Assembly (NCBI GenBank): GCA_937991945.1
Contig: CALKLO010000031.1
Coordinates: 124,001 to 188,000, forward strand
DNA from: an uncultured Granulosicoccus sp.
GTDB lineage: Bacteria > Pseudomonadota > Gammaproteobacteria > Granulosicoccales > Granulosicoccaceae
Length of the DNA: 64,000 bases
Direction: 5' to 3'
A program made the position numbers and the translations under genes. Positions 18,661 through 28,542 of the stretch are shown here, in pieces (within the stretch, counting starts at the first letter, position 1; the number at the start of each line of letters is the position of its first letter). Under the pieces are notes generated by a model. That model had not been told where the DNA came from, did no database searches, and worked only from the letters and a program-made list of their open reading frames with translations.

Positions 18661-19308
18661 ATGACAAATGCAAATGAAGCACTAGAAAGACTCAAGGCTG
18701 GCAACGAACGATTCGTTGCCAACGTTCGGGATATGTCTGCTCTAGCTAGCCAGTCACGTCGCGAGGATCTCATTGAAGAGCAAAACCCGTTTGCTATCAT
18801 CCTGGGTTGTTCAGATTCACGCGTTCCCGCGGAAATTGTCTTTGATCAAGGCCTAGGGGATTTATTTGTTATCCGGGTTGCCGGCAACATCGTTGCTCCC
18901 TCATTACTCGGAAGCGTCGAATTCTCAGCACTACGCCACGGCGCTCGCTTGGTCGTCGTATTGGGACACACCCTCTGCGGTGCCATACAAGCAACCGTTA
19001 GTGAGCTTAAACAGCCATCTGCAAACCGTTCGCCAAACTTAACGTCCATCGTCAATCGTATCCAGCCTTCAGTGCAAACGCTGGTAGAAGCTGGAATAGT
19101 CGATGAGCTTAAATTGGTGTCGTTAGCAACACGAGCCAACATCCGAGCTTCCGTGTCTCACCTGACGCATGGCTCTCAAGTGCTTGAAGAGCTAGTCGCC
19201 AATGACGGACTACGAATAGTGGGAGCTGAGTACTCGTTAGAGACGGGGAAGGTGGAATTCTTCCACGAAGGTGATGGAGAACATCACCACGCAGGAATCG
19301 AACATTAA
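18661..19308 (+). CDS. Beta-class carbonic anhydrase
   Basis: The 215-residue enzyme interconverts CO2 and bicarbonate. The zinc ligands of the beta class are visible: C50 in the CSDSRVP motif, with D52 and R54 as the catalytic dyad, and H103 and C106 in GHTLCGA. The size is normal. It stands alone, starting 81 bases after the sulfotransferase gene on the same strand. Its last bases overlap the convergent small hypothetical gene by four. Whether it corresponds to E. coli Can or CynT cannot be decided; there is no cyanase gene beside it. Confidence 0.95.
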   Translation: MTNANEALERLKAGNERFVANVRDMSALASQSRREDLIEEQNPFAIILGCSDSRVPAEIVFDQGLGDLFVIRVAGNIVAPSLLGSVEFSALRHGARLVVVLGHTLCGAIQATVSELKQPSANRSPNLTSIVNRIQPSVQTLVEAGIVDELKLVSLATRANIRASVSHLTHGSQVLEELVANDGLRIVGAEYSLETGKVEFFHEGDGEHHHAGIEH

Positions 19309-19613
19309 GCGGGAGCCCAAACTCCGCTGAACGCTGCTAAATCTTCTTTACTCAAGCGACCCTTTGCGTAGAAATCGTCGAGTGCGGTTTCATCCAGCTC
19401 TTGTGGTTTACCCTCTGCATCAGAATATGTCCATTCGCCATAGATGGCCATAATGAACAAGGTCTCAAGTAGATCACCGACGCGCACAGCCTGTTCGACA
19501 GCGTAGGTTTGAAGGTTTTCCATAGTCAGAGGAGATTGTTGGCTCTCATACTGGCTAAGCAAGTAGGATGAAATACCCTCATCCCAAAGAGGATCGATCG
19601 ATTGAGTTTGCAT
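19305..19613 (-). CDS. Small acidic hypothetical protein
   Basis: I do not recognise this 102-residue protein. It is acidic, with mixed hydrophobic and charged residues suggesting a folded mainly helical protein (for example VGDLLETLFIMAIYGEW in the middle), and has no signal peptide or obvious membrane span. It starts at the ATG at 19613 without a clear ribosome site. It is on the same strand as ubiB, 144 bases downstream and beyond a hairpin. Its stop overlaps the carbonic anhydrase stop by four bases. It is probably real because of its ordinary composition. Confidence 0.55.
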   Translation of the reverse strand: MQTQSIDPLWDEGISSYLLSQYESQQSPLTMENLQTYAVEQAVRVGDLLETLFIMAIYGEWTYSDAEGKPQELDETALDDFYAKGRLSKEDLAAFSGVWAPA

Positions 19614-19698
19614 GGGCTGATAAGACTATTACTTTCGAATGGTAATAACCGAATGTGCAAGCATGCTGCCAGAAACGATGAGTTAACAGTGATTCGAG

Positions 19699-19741
19699 GT
19701 GCTGATGCGTATCAAAACCCCATAAAAGGGATCATCAGCAC
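19699..19741. terminator. Hairpin downstream of ubiB
   Basis: GTGCTGATG at 19699-19707 pairs perfectly with CATCAGCAC at 19733-19741. A smaller CCCC/GGG hairpin can form inside the loop. It lies 17 bases after the ubiB stop. No T-run follows, so terminator function is uncertain. Confidence 0.45.
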
Positions 19742-19757
19742 GACTCTATACTTAAAT

Positions 19758-21410
19758 TTAGCGCCGTTTTAGGCCAATCACTAGCAAAACTGCACCCACT
19801 AACCCGGCACCCCCAACCCAAACAGATACGCTTGTTGCCCCACTGACGATGCCAGCACTGGCTACTAGCGCAGCACTGACTAGTAACGCTGCCCCCGCGA
19901 TACTAAAAGATAATGAGCGACCAGAGTCTGGTGAATGCGTATTGCCGCTTTGCCCGTTGTGAGTCAACCCTTGGCTCATGGCTTTATTTTGCAGCTGCAG
20001 ATAGTTGTGCACCAACATCGGCATCTCAGGCATTACTTTGAGTAATGCGGGTGCCTGATCAACAAATCGTTTAATGACAGTTTGGGGGTTATTTTGTTTA
20101 ACTACCCAGCGCTTTAAAAACGGCTTACCGGTTGCCCAGAGATCCAAATCTGGATAAAGCTCTCGACCCAATCCTTCGATATTCAGTAACGTTTTTTGCA
20201 GTAGCACCAATTGAGGTTGTACTTCCATCTCAAAGCGTCTGGCGATGTGAAACAAATTAACAAGTACATCACCAAAGGAAATCTCTGACAGAGGCTTATC
20301 AAATATAGGCTCGCAGACAGCTCTAACCCCTGCCTCTAAATCGCTCACTCTCGTGTGCTTTGGCACCCACCCTGAATCGATATGCAGCTGAGCAACACGT
20401 CGATAGTCGCGTTGAAAGAATGCCAGCAGGTTCTCACCGATATAGCGTTGATCCTCTTCAGTTAACGAGCCGACAATTCCAAAATCTACCGCAATGTATT
20501 GCGGGTGGTCAGGATTATCCCGTGAAACGAAAATGTTGCCTGGGTGCATATCGGCGTGAAAGAAGTTGTGGTCAAACACTTGGGTGTAAAAAATCTCTAC
20601 CCCGTGTTCGGCCAACTTTTTCATGTCGGTGCCGTTGGCTTTCAATGCATCGATGTCACGGATGGAAATACCCGAGATACGCTCTTGAACCATCACGGTG
20701 TTACGCGTGTGCTCCCAGTATATTTCTGGGATATAAAGCATTTTAGACTCTTTAAAATTATTGCGCAGTACGACTGCGTTGGTCGCTTCCGCCACTAAAT
20801 TTAATTCATTATGGATGGTGTGCTCGTATTCAGAAACCACCTCTCTGGGGTGTAGACGCTTTCCATCATGTAGCGCTAACGCCGCCATATCAGCCAGCAG
20901 GTACATCAGGCTGATATCTCTATCAATAGTTTTTTTGATGCCTGGGCGCAATACTTTTACGATAGCCTCAGTACCATCGTGCAGCTTAATACCGTGCACT
21001 TGTGCAATTGAGGCAGAGGCAATTGGCGTGTCATCAAAGGATTTAAACAATACCTCTATGCGCTCATCCAGTGCTGTCTCGATTTCAGCTCGAGCCAACT
21101 CGCTGGAAAATGGTTTCACATTGTCTTGAAGTTGCTCTAGCGATTTGCCGATGTCGTCGGGCAGTAGGTCCCGTCTTGTCGAAAGCAGCTGCCCTAATTT
21201 TACAAACACAGGACCTAGCTCTTCTAGCGCCAGCCGTATGCGCTCGCCTCGTGGCAAACTACGCAGCTCACTGTTCATCCACCGCGTGGGGGATAGCACA
21301 AATAGATGCTGTAAGTAGGACGCACGTGTTTGCTCTAAAAACAGTTTTTCTAACCCGTACTTAACGAGTACGTGTTCAATTCGAGCGAACCGGGCAATGC
21401 GAGTGATCAC
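19758..21410 (-). CDS. ubiB: UbiB, atypical kinase/ATPase for ubiquinone biosynthesis
   Basis: The 550-residue member of the ABC1/ADCK/UbiB family is needed for ubiquinone synthesis, where it acts as an ATPase on the Coq/Ubi lipid-handling complex. The family KxGQ motif is present as FVKLGQLLSTRRDLLP near 69-84, and the Ala-rich nucleotide loop as PIASASIAQVH. Conserved DxxHxGN and DFG-like stretches appear as DMHPGNI and VDFGIVG. Two hydrophobic segments at the extreme C-terminus (about 500-548) should anchor it in the inner membrane. Its start overlaps the ubiJ stop by four bases, matching the usual ubiE-ubiJ-ubiB order. Confidence 0.96.
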   Translation of the reverse strand: MITRIARFARIEHVLVKYGLEKLFLEQTRASYLQHLFVLSPTRWMNSELRSLPRGERIRLALEELGPVFVKLGQLLSTRRDLLPDDIGKSLEQLQDNVKPFSSELARAEIETALDERIEVLFKSFDDTPIASASIAQVHGIKLHDGTEAIVKVLRPGIKKTIDRDISLMYLLADMAALALHDGKRLHPREVVSEYEHTIHNELNLVAEATNAVVLRNNFKESKMLYIPEIYWEHTRNTVMVQERISGISIRDIDALKANGTDMKKLAEHGVEIFYTQVFDHNFFHADMHPGNIFVSRDNPDHPQYIAVDFGIVGSLTEEDQRYIGENLLAFFQRDYRRVAQLHIDSGWVPKHTRVSDLEAGVRAVCEPIFDKPLSEISFGDVLVNLFHIARRFEMEVQPQLVLLQKTLLNIEGLGRELYPDLDLWATGKPFLKRWVVKQNNPQTVIKRFVDQAPALLKVMPEMPMLVHNYLQLQNKAMSQGLTHNGQSGNTHSPDSGRSLSFSIAGAALLVSAALVASAGIVSGATSVSVWVGGAGLVGAVLLVIGLKRR

Positions 21411-22033
21411 GCATCATCTCCTGTATCTGTCCGTCTCAATGAGCTAAGTCGCTTTACACGCGCTTCTAATCGATCTGCGGCCGCACGAACCTCATCAACA
21501 TCATTACAAAAGGCTTGGACCTCGCTGTTAGGGGCCACTAATTCAGCTTCCTCTTGTAAATATTCGCTGGTGTTTTGTTTCATGGCAGAGTGTGTTCGCT
21601 CAAACCACGATGACAATCCTTGGCTTGCCAACGCTAACTGATGTACGAGCGTGTCTCCTAAGAGCGGTGATAGGAACTCTTCCCAATCAGGGTCAAGCGT
21701 TGAGGCAAGCTCTTTGAGTTGCTGTCCAACGCCGATATCACCCTCTATACGTACCTCTCCCTGATACAAGGCATCGTTGCCAGAAGACAGGGAGCGCAAT
21801 GCTGACAATGAACCCGACAAGGTTGTGTCTGCTGGCGTATCAACCGCACCTATAAGGTGTACTTGCTGATCGACAATCGATAGCACGACGCTCACAGTAG
21901 GTTGAGTCACGTTGATAGCGATGACTTTCCCGTTGAGTGGGATGAGTCGTTGACTAGCATCGGGGTCTAGTTTGAGCACCGCATTGATAGCGCGCTCGAT
22001 GGCCACATTGGCAGGGGATGGTAAGACGCTCAT
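21407..22033 (-). CDS. ubiJ: UbiJ, SCP2-domain ubiquinone accessory factor
   Basis: The 208-residue protein has an N-terminal SCP2-like lipid-binding domain (SVVLSIVDQQVHLIG region with following strands). A C-terminal helical, charged region follows. Position between ubiE and ubiB, with a four-base overlap with ubiB and 12 bases from ubiE, supports UbiJ (formerly YigP). UbiJ helps hold the cytosolic Ubi complex and its hydrophobic intermediates. Sequence identity in this family is low, so the assignment rests on size, domain and gene order. Confidence 0.88.
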   Translation of the reverse strand: MSVLPSPANVAIERAINAVLKLDPDASQRLIPLNGKVIAINVTQPTVSVVLSIVDQQVHLIGAVDTPADTTLSGSLSALRSLSSGNDALYQGEVRIEGDIGVGQQLKELASTLDPDWEEFLSPLLGDTLVHQLALASQGLSSWFERTHSAMKQNTSEYLQEEAELVAPNSEVQAFCNDVDEVRAAADRLEARVKRLSSLRRTDTGDDA

Positions 22034-22045
22034 AAGCGTGGCAGA

Positions 22046-22792
22046 TTAAACCTTGTAACCCTTATGCAGAGCAACAACTCCGCCGGTCAGATTATGGTAA
22101 GTCGCTTTGGCAAAGCCTGCGCCTTCCATCATCTGTTTTAGTGTGTCTTGGTCTGGGTGCATACGTATGGACTCTGCCAGGTAACGATAACTCTCCGCAT
22201 CGTTGGCAACCAACTTACCCATCATGGGGAGCGCGCTAAACGAGTAAGCATCGTAAGCTTTACTCAATAGGGGCAACACAGGCTTAGAAAATTCGAGTAC
22301 GAGCAAACGTCCACCCGGCTTGAGTACGCGGTTCATGGAGCGAAGGGCTTTGTCTTTGTCCGTGACGTTGCGTAATCCGAAAGCGATCGTGATGCAATCA
22401 AAAGAGTCGTCAGCAAAAGGTAATACTTCTGCATTGGCCTGAGCAAAATCGATATTGCCGATAAGCCCTTTATCGAGCAATTTATCTCGACCGGTAAAGA
22501 GCATGGAAGCATTGATGTCTGCGAGTACTACCGTGCCTTGCGCACCCACCCGCTTGGAGAACTGGCCGGCTAGATCACCGGTTCCACCAGCGATATCAAG
22601 AACCGCATGACCAGGTCGCACTCCAGACTGGTCCAATGTAAATCGTTTCCATAAGCGATGCACGCCAAACGACATGAGATCGTTCATGACATCGTACTTG
22701 GATGCAACCGAATCGAACACCTGACCGACCATGCCTGCCTTCGCAGCCTTGTCGACGTCCTGATAGCCAAAATGTGTTTTTTCGTCGCTCAC
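22046..22792 (-). CDS. ubiE: UbiE, ubiquinone/menaquinone C-methyltransferase
   Basis: The 248-residue SAM-dependent methyltransferase adds the C-methyl group during ubiquinone (and, where present, menaquinone) synthesis. Family signatures are clear: TFFGYQ-like start [26 protein letters not shown] at about 25-43, SAM motif [13 protein letters not shown] at 64-76, and FGLRNVTD near 138-145. The protein ends in the usual [12 protein letters not shown]-like tail. It is the first gene of the ubiE-ubiJ-ubiB run. Confidence 0.97.
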   Translation of the reverse strand: MSDEKTHFGYQDVDKAAKAGMVGQVFDSVASKYDVMNDLMSFGVHRLWKRFTLDQSGVRPGHAVLDIAGGTGDLAGQFSKRVGAQGTVVLADINASMLFTGRDKLLDKGLIGNIDFAQANAEVLPFADDSFDCITIAFGLRNVTDKDKALRSMNRVLKPGGRLLVLEFSKPVLPLLSKAYDAYSFSALPMMGKLVANDAESYRYLAESIRMHPDQDTLKQMMEGAGFAKATYHNLTGGVVALHKGYKV

Positions 22793-22839
22793 GCTTCGTT
22801 TACCTCAATACTTGAAAAGTTGGATCACTATTAGAACCA

Positions 22840-23190
22840 CTAACCTCGGCTTTTACCCGCAGCCTCTAGCTTGGCTAGATAGCCCTGCCAGTTCTCTTCG
22901 TAGTGCTTACCCAAGCCATATAGATAGTCCCAGGTGAAAAGCCCAGAATCATGACCATCGTCAAATTGAATCTTTAGCGCGTAGTTGCCGGTAGGCTCCA
23001 AGCCTGCAATACCCACAGTTTTCTTTCCATACTGCAGGACTTCCTGACCTGGGCCATGTCCTTGCACCTCAGCGGATGGGGAGTTAACTCGTAGGTACTC
23101 GCAGGTTAAATTACATTCGAAGCCATCATCAAATTGCAGCTCAAGAACGCGGCTTTTTTGATGCAGCTTGATATCAGTAGGTCTAGGCAT
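22840..23190 (-). CDS. DUF971-domain protein
   Basis: The 116-residue protein has the DUF971 (gamma-butyrobetaine hydroxylase N-terminal-like) domain: RVLELQFDDGF, LTCEYLRVNSPSAE, GNYALKIQFDDGHDSGLFTWDYLYGLG. This fold is found alone in bacteria and as the N-terminal domain of carnitine-synthesis dioxygenases. In some proteins it binds zinc or helps iron-sulfur handling, but the role of the stand-alone form is not established. It follows hslU by 29 bases on the same strand, an arrangement I recall from pseudomonads, so it is probably part of the hslVU operon. Confidence 0.88.
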   Translation of the reverse strand: MPRPTDIKLHQKSRVLELQFDDGFECNLTCEYLRVNSPSAEVQGHGPGQEVLQYGKKTVGIAGLEPTGNYALKIQFDDGHDSGLFTWDYLYGLGKHYEENWQGYLAKLEAAGKSRG

Positions 23191-23219
23191 TTCTGGACGC
23201 TTTTCCGCTGTTTGGTAAT

Positions 23220-24551
23220 TTAAAGAATGTAGCGACTTAGATCGACGTCTTCCACCAAATTACCCAGGTGGCTATCAACGTAATCTGCATCGACGGTTAG
23301 GGTTGTACCACCTTTGTCTGAGGCATCGAAGGATGCCGATTCAAGTAGTCGTTCCATAACGGTGTGTAATCGGCGAGCACCGATATTCTCAGTACTTTCA
23401 TTGACCTGATAAGCAACCTCAGCAATACGGGCAATACCCGCTTCAGTGAAATCTACGCTGACGTTCTCGGTTCCCATCAATGCCACCGCCTGCTCAGTTA
23501 ATGAGGCATCAGGTTCACTGAGTATACGAATAAAATCGGCCGTTTTTAAGGCATCGAGCTCTACTCGAATGGGCAGCCTGCCCTGCAACTCAGGAATCAG
23601 ATCAGAGGGTTTAGACACGTGAAAGGCGCCACAAGCGATAAACAAAATGTGGTCAGTCTTGATCATGCCAAACTTGGTAGAAACAGTGCAGCCCTCTATT
23701 AAAGGCAATAGATCGCGCTGTACGCCGTCTCGCGAAACATCGGCACCGCCAGAGCGCTCACCACCACGAGCTACCTTGTCAATTTCATCGATAAAAACAA
23801 TGCCGTTTTGCTCGATGTTTTCCAGCGCCTGAGCTTTTAGTTCTTCGTCGTTCACCAGCTTGGATGCTTCTTCATCAACAAGCAGCTTTAATGCCTCCTT
23901 TATCGGCATTTTTCGCTTTTTGGTGCGATCCCCACCCAAGTTCTGAAACATACCTTGCAGCTGCTGAGACATCTCTTCCATACCAGGGGGCGCCATTATT
24001 TCCACACCCGCCGGCTGTACGCTGATATCTATTTCGATTTCTTTGTCATCTAAATCGCCTTCGCGTAATTTCTTACGAAATTTTTGGCGTGTGCCGCTCT
24101 CTGGCGTTTCGCTGACATTGAAGCCTGCAGATGAAGCGGGTGGCAACAACACATCAAGCACGCGTTCTTCAGCTGCATCTTCAGCACGGTTGCGCATCTT
24201 CAAGACCGCCTGCTCTTTGACCTCTTTTAACGCAACGTCTGCCAGATCCCTAATAATGGATTCGACATCACGGCCAACGTAGCCCACTTCCGTAAACTTC
24301 GTCGCTTCTACTTTGATGAAAGGTGCATTAGCGAGTCTGGCTAACCGCCGCGCAATTTCTGTCTTACCGACCCCTGTGGGGCCAATCATCAGAATATTTT
24401 TAGGCGTGACTTCGTTTTTCAGCTCGTCGTTAAGCTGTTGACGACGCCATCGATTGCGCAACGCAATGGCCACAGCACGTTTTGCACTGGCCTGCCCAAT
24501 GATGTGCTTATCCAGCTCTTGGACAATTTCTCGAGGGGTCATGTTTGACAT
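23220..24551 (-). CDS. hslU: HslU, ATPase subunit of the HslUV protease
   Basis: The 443-residue AAA+ unfoldase feeds proteins into the HslV peptidase. Walker A is GPTGVGKT at 57-64 and Walker B lies at about 250-257 (IVFIDEID). The inserted I-domain spans roughly 110-230. A GYVGRD pore loop is near 90-95, and the C-terminus ends LSRYIL, the tail that docks into and activates HslV. The ATG at 24551 gives [10 protein letters not shown], matching the E. coli start. The gene follows hslV by 49 bases. Confidence 0.98.
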   Translation of the reverse strand: MSNMTPREIVQELDKHIIGQASAKRAVAIALRNRWRRQQLNDELKNEVTPKNILMIGPTGVGKTEIARRLARLANAPFIKVEATKFTEVGYVGRDVESIIRDLADVALKEVKEQAVLKMRNRAEDAAEERVLDVLLPPASSAGFNVSETPESGTRQKFRKKLREGDLDDKEIEIDISVQPAGVEIMAPPGMEEMSQQLQGMFQNLGGDRTKKRKMPIKEALKLLVDEEASKLVNDEELKAQALENIEQNGIVFIDEIDKVARGGERSGGADVSRDGVQRDLLPLIEGCTVSTKFGMIKTDHILFIACGAFHVSKPSDLIPELQGRLPIRVELDALKTADFIRILSEPDASLTEQAVALMGTENVSVDFTEAGIARIAEVAYQVNESTENIGARRLHTVMERLLESASFDASDKGGTTLTVDADYVDSHLGNLVEDVDLSRYIL

Positions 24552-24600
24552 AGGATTAGACAGCTATCTCGTGTTCTTTATTGGATGCGCTCAACACTGT

Positions 24601-25146
24601 TCAGGTGTCAAAGTTGAGCGTTTCGATGGTTAGGTTCTTATTGGTATAAATGCAGATATCTGCGGCCGTTTCAAGACTGTAACGAACGATATCTTCAGCT
24701 TCCAACTCAGTATGATCAAGCAAGGCGCGAGCCGCTGACTTTGCGAAGTCGCCACCAGAGCCGATTGCAATTAAGCCGCCCTCAGGTTCGATTACATCAC
24801 CATTGCCCGTGATGACCAAGGACGCTGTCTCATCCGCTACCGCTAATAATGCCTCAAGGCGACGTAGCATTCGATCGGTGCGCCAATCTTTGGCAAGCTC
24901 GACGGCGGCACGGGTTAATTGCCCACCATGCGCCTCCAGCTTGGCTTCAAAGCGTTCGAAAAGAGTGAACGCGTCCGCAGTACCGCCCGCAAAACCTGCA
25001 ATGACTTTGTCTCGATACAGGCGCCTGACTTTGCGTGCATTGCCCTTCATGATCGCGTTGCCCATGCTGACTTGGCCGTCGCCGCCTATGACAACCTGAT
25101 TGCCACGACGTACCGAGCAGATCGTGGTCCCACGGAACTGTTCCAA
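24601..25146 (-). CDS. hslV: HslV, peptidase subunit of the HslUV protease
   Basis: The 181-residue N-terminal-nucleophile peptidase forms a double hexameric ring. The catalytic residue is the first Thr of the TTICSVRRG stretch (residue 7 here), exposed after removal of a short propeptide. [22 protein letters not shown] and AIGSGG are family-typical. I prefer the TTG at 25146 because MEQFxGTTI is, as I recall it, the start of close relatives. Another TTG at 25161 has a GGGAGG ribosome site nine bases upstream and would add five residues. No ATG exists before the catalytic Thr, so the start is non-ATG in any case. Confidence 0.96.
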   Translation of the reverse strand: MEQFRGTTICSVRRGNQVVIGGDGQVSMGNAIMKGNARKVRRLYRDKVIAGFAGGTADAFTLFERFEAKLEAHGGQLTRAAVELAKDWRTDRMLRRLEALLAVADETASLVITGNGDVIEPEGGLIAIGSGGDFAKSAARALLDHTELEAEDIVRYSLETAADICIYTNKNLTIETLNFDT

Positions 25147-25244
25147 AACACCCACCCTCAATTAGTAAGACCTCCCAGTGTACCTCTGCTGATGAACCAG
25201 CGGTGCCAACAATGCTAGGCGCTAGGCTGTGTTAGCCTCTCGCC

Positions 25245-26813
25245 ATGCAATTGACTGTTCCTCAACGAACCCACGCTGACTCTGGGAGCTTTCCGATAGA
25301 TCCGGAAGGTGTGGGACAGTGGCTCAAAGGGCTCCATCCGCTAGAACCGGATGCGCATGCTCGCGAAATCTACCGAGGCCTGAAACACAGCAACCGCTTA
25401 CACAATGATGTCGACCAACGTCGAGGCGTCATCAGTTGCTTCATCCCTATCATTAGGGAATTACAATCCTATTTGAGTGAGTCTAACCAGGCGCAACCTC
25501 TGCCGCTGTCACGTGAGTTTTCAAGAAATGCTCGACTGGCGGATGCTTTGCACAGGGAGGAGGCGTTCGCGTTCAAGATTTTATTGTCCGACAGCCGAAC
25601 CCCTCTAGCGGACGATGCTGGGCGCGCCATGCACGCGCTGGCCCGGCAGGCAGAATCTGTGACGCATGCCTACAAGCCCATTCCCGATACACTCATACAC
25701 GACGCAAACCAGCTGTACCGAGTGGCCGAGGCGCACAACTTGTTGTCAACAAACCAAAGTTCAGAGCTTCTGTCGCTACAAGATCACTACCGGTTTATCC
25801 TGCTGCTTAGCATTGCCGATTTAGCCCAACAACGTGTGCGTCAGCTTTCACTGGTTATCGACTTTCTCAAAAGTTGCATCCGTGACATACATATCGAAAC
25901 TCGCCAAGATCATGACAGCATGGCAAGCTTCGATTTTGCGTTCAGCCTAGAGCCCGGTTCTCGTCCTGAGCCAGCTCATAGCCTATTAAGTGAAGACCCA
26001 GCCTTAGTGAGATGCTTCAGTGTTGCGTCGGTGCTCAATCGAATTGATGCACACTCTTCGCGTCTTAGAACAACCTCTACGACCACACTGGGCAGCGACA
26101 CACTAGAGCGTCAATCTTTAGCCCGCTTGCATGTCGCGTTGTCCAGAACGCGCAAGCGTCGCAGCGCCCGGAAAATCACCTTTGAACCGAACCGTGTCGT
26201 GTTCGGACACAAGGAAGTCTGTGCACACTTGCTCTATCAATTAGAGGAAAAGTTCAGTCACGATGCCTCGAATTGGAAGGTCATTAATTCATCAGCTCAA
26301 GGCATGTGTATTCAAAACCCACAGTGCCGCGCGGGATTAGTGCAGGTTGGCGAACTCGTCAGTGTCACCGATCCCAAAGTGCCGTTGCGTAATCGAGATA
26401 AAACCAAGAGCAGCAAACTCGACGCCTCTCTAGGTGTCGTTCGATGGGTGCACGCTTTAGGTAGCGAGGGCATCACGATGGGTGTCGAGATACTAGCCAG
26501 AAGTGTGCTTCCAGTTAGAGTCCTGAGAGATGAAAGAAACCCACTGAGTTCCACGGACTCATCGTCATCCACACTACGTGAAGACGATGAGCTAGACCAG
26601 GACATTGGCGTGGGTGAGAACGCCCTGATTATTGCCTGTAAGGTGCAAACATCAGTGCTTCAAACGTTGCTAACGCCCTCGTTCCTCTATCAGTCAGGAG
26701 ACAAGCTCACCGCTTCGCAAGGCGGTAGGTCACGTAAAATGCAACTTCGAACTTGTTTGCAAACCAACGGACTGTTTAGCCAATATTCATTGGTCGACGT
26801 GGCTGATTCTTAA
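25245..26813 (+). CDS. Uncharacterised protein with C-terminal PilZ-like region
   Basis: The 522-residue protein has no clear full-length relative that I recognise. The N-terminal 300 residues are helical and polar without signal peptide or membrane span. Residues about 301-420 resemble a PilZ barrel: a basic RTRKRRSARK stretch, then VINSSAQGMCIQ (NxSxxG at 348-353), then LGVVRW and MGVEILA near 396-418. In PilZ proteins RxxxR plus (D/N)xSxxG bind c-di-GMP; here the first motif is only approximate. A Ser/Asp-rich linker near 434-452 precedes a further strand-rich tail. It is divergent from hslV and its stop overlaps that of xerC. No ribosome site is obvious before its ATG. Confidence 0.7.
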   Translation: MQLTVPQRTHADSGSFPIDPEGVGQWLKGLHPLEPDAHAREIYRGLKHSNRLHNDVDQRRGVISCFIPIIRELQSYLSESNQAQPLPLSREFSRNARLADALHREEAFAFKILLSDSRTPLADDAGRAMHALARQAESVTHAYKPIPDTLIHDANQLYRVAEAHNLLSTNQSSELLSLQDHYRFILLLSIADLAQQRVRQLSLVIDFLKSCIRDIHIETRQDHDSMASFDFAFSLEPGSRPEPAHSLLSEDPALVRCFSVASVLNRIDAHSSRLRTTSTTTLGSDTLERQSLARLHVALSRTRKRRSARKITFEPNRVVFGHKEVCAHLLYQLEEKFSHDASNWKVINSSAQGMCIQNPQCRAGLVQVGELVSVTDPKVPLRNRDKTKSSKLDASLGVVRWVHALGSEGITMGVEILARSVLPVRVLRDERNPLSSTDSSSSTLREDDELDQDIGVGENALIIACKVQTSVLQTLLTPSFLYQSGDKLTASQGGRSRKMQLRTCLQTNGLFSQYSLVDVADS

Positions 26814-27730
26814 CGAATCCGATCGTTAGCCGCTTGTTCAATACGCGCTCGAGGATGAGACTCTTCATACACTTGAGCCAAGTGCTGAAAATCCAGATGC
26901 GTATAAATCTGAGTGGTGCTGATATCAGCGTGACCCAGCAACTCTTGAACAGCACGCAAGTCCCCACTGCTCTCAAGTAAATGACTAGCAAACGAATGCC
27001 TTAGCATGTGCGGATAACAATCGCGATCTAGGCCCTGAGACTCTGCTAGCTTCTTCAACCGCATTTGCACGGTACGAGGCGCTATGCGTTTGCCACGAGA
27101 ACTTAGAAACACCGCTCGATCACCAGCACCCGGCATGCTACGTCGATAGCCTAACCATTTGTTGATGGCCTCTACAGCGTGAGCACCTACGGGTAAGTCA
27201 CGAACCTTACCGCCTTTTCCCGTCACCCGAACTTGACCCACACTCAGGTCCAAGTCGGCAAGATCGATGGAGACGAGCTCTGCCAGACGAAGGCCAGAAG
27301 AATACATCAGCTCGAACATTGCCAAGTCACGGCAGATCATGGGGTCATTAAGATTCTGAGCCAGCAAACGGCTGACCTCTTCAGGATCTAAAGTCGCAGG
27401 CAGCGCCTTCTTGTCTTTGGGGGCAAGGATATCTTGTGCAGGGTTAACCTCACACTTGCCCAGCCCGATCAAAAAGTTGTACATACCACGTAACGCTGAC
27501 AGGCGACGGGCCAACGATCGACCCGCAATTCCATCGCGATGCTGTTGGGCTACGATGGCACGAACATCACCACCGGTTAAGCCGTGCCAGTCCTCGATAC
27601 CGCGAGTTTTAGCCGACAACGCAATTGACTTCAAATCGCGCGCGTAGTTGCTAACGGTATGCGGAGAACAACGACGTGCCACCCGCAGGTCTTCCAGATA
27701 GAAATCTATGTCAGGCTCAAAGGCGCTCAT
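26810..27730 (-). CDS. xerC: XerC tyrosine recombinase
   Basis: The 306-residue recombinase resolves chromosome dimers at dif together with XerD. All catalytic residues are visible: R148 in SGLRLAE, K172 in GKGGK, H241 and R244 in HMLRH, H267 in LGHAD, and nucleophile Y276 in STTQIYTHLD. The FQHLAQVYEESHPRA ending matches XerC more than XerD. Order dapF-DUF484-xerC agrees with E. coli and pseudomonads. The start overlaps the DUF484 stop by four bases; the stop overlaps the convergent PilZ-like gene by four. Confidence 0.95.
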   Translation of the reverse strand: MSAFEPDIDFYLEDLRVARRCSPHTVSNYARDLKSIALSAKTRGIEDWHGLTGGDVRAIVAQQHRDGIAGRSLARRLSALRGMYNFLIGLGKCEVNPAQDILAPKDKKALPATLDPEEVSRLLAQNLNDPMICRDLAMFELMYSSGLRLAELVSIDLADLDLSVGQVRVTGKGGKVRDLPVGAHAVEAINKWLGYRRSMPGAGDRAVFLSSRGKRIAPRTVQMRLKKLAESQGLDRDCYPHMLRHSFASHLLESSGDLRAVQELLGHADISTTQIYTHLDFQHLAQVYEESHPRARIEQAANDRIR

Positions 27731-28536
27731 TTTTTAGCTTTCGGCGCATACGCACCATAGCTGTGTAAACGTCGACCCAGTAGCTCGCCTAGTTGGTTCA
27801 AGAACATAACGCCTTTGCCAGACGCAAATCGCGATTCATCGCGACTGGTTAGCATGACAACGCCAAGTTGTCGCTCGTGATACAACGGAATCAACGCCGC
27901 TGATGCGATATTGGAGTATTCCTTCCCAACAAAACATTCAAGCTGTTCAGCGTTAGGTAGTCCGCAAACGGTATCACCTGCTTCAAACAAGTCCGCAAAC
28001 AATCCTAGCTGTGAGTCGGTGTGTGTAACCACTTGCAAACCTTCAAGGGCGCTAAGCTTACGACGCCTTGTGGAAGCCGCCCGACTAGCAGCTGCTTTAG
28101 CAGACTTGCCTGCGTCATCCTTTTTGGCCGTCTTTCTTGCCGTTGTGGTCGCAGGTTTAGCATCGACAAGCAGCATGTGCACTTCGTCAGCGTTAAAATT
28201 TGCACGTAAGCTATTTTGCGTCAGCGTGACGATTTCTTCGATGTTCGCTGCAGAAATAACTTCTTGTAGCAATACATGTAATCGCTGATGCAAATTTTCG
28301 TTGTCGCGAGCCACCTCGATAAGATCACGCAAACTATTTTCTAGCGTGCCGCACTTTGAACGCAGCACAGATACCTGTTTTTCGATTAAAGATACTGCGT
28401 TGCCAGTGCCATGCGGAATCCGCAATCGTGGCAATACTTCCTCGTTATTAACAAAGAACTCGGGGTTCAATGTCAGAAATCTGAGTACGGCTTCATCAGT
28501 GAGCACGTTGCTCAGATCAGTTTGTTCGGGTTGCAT
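27727..28536 (-). CDS. DUF484 (GAF-like) protein
   Basis: The 269-residue protein belongs to the DUF484 family found between dapF and xerC in many gammaproteobacteria. It shows the family start (VLRFLTLNPEFFVNNEEVLPRLRIPH) broken by a short coiled-coil (about 45-90), followed by a GAF-like domain ending in GVVMLTSRDESRF and LGELLGRRL. An Ala/Lys-rich insert at about 135-160 breaks the GAF part. Function is unknown. It sits seven bases after the dapF... side of the operon (dapF stop at 28543) and overlaps xerC by four bases. Confidence 0.9.
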   Translation of the reverse strand: MQPEQTDLSNVLTDEAVLRFLTLNPEFFVNNEEVLPRLRIPHGTGNAVSLIEKQVSVLRSKCGTLENSLRDLIEVARDNENLHQRLHVLLQEVISAANIEEIVTLTQNSLRANFNADEVHMLLVDAKPATTTARKTAKKDDAGKSAKAAASRAASTRRRKLSALEGLQVVTHTDSQLGLFADLFEAGDTVCGLPNAEQLECFVGKEYSNIASAALIPLYHERQLGVVMLTSRDESRFASGKGVMFLNQLGELLGRRLHSYGAYAPKAKK

Positions 28537-28542
28537 TATTCT

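Noticed and set aside
18625-18661. Leaderless promoter for carbonic anhydrase (TACAAT at 18648-18653)
   Set aside because: The -10-like hexamer would place transcription at the ATG, but no acceptable -35 lies 16-18 bases upstream.
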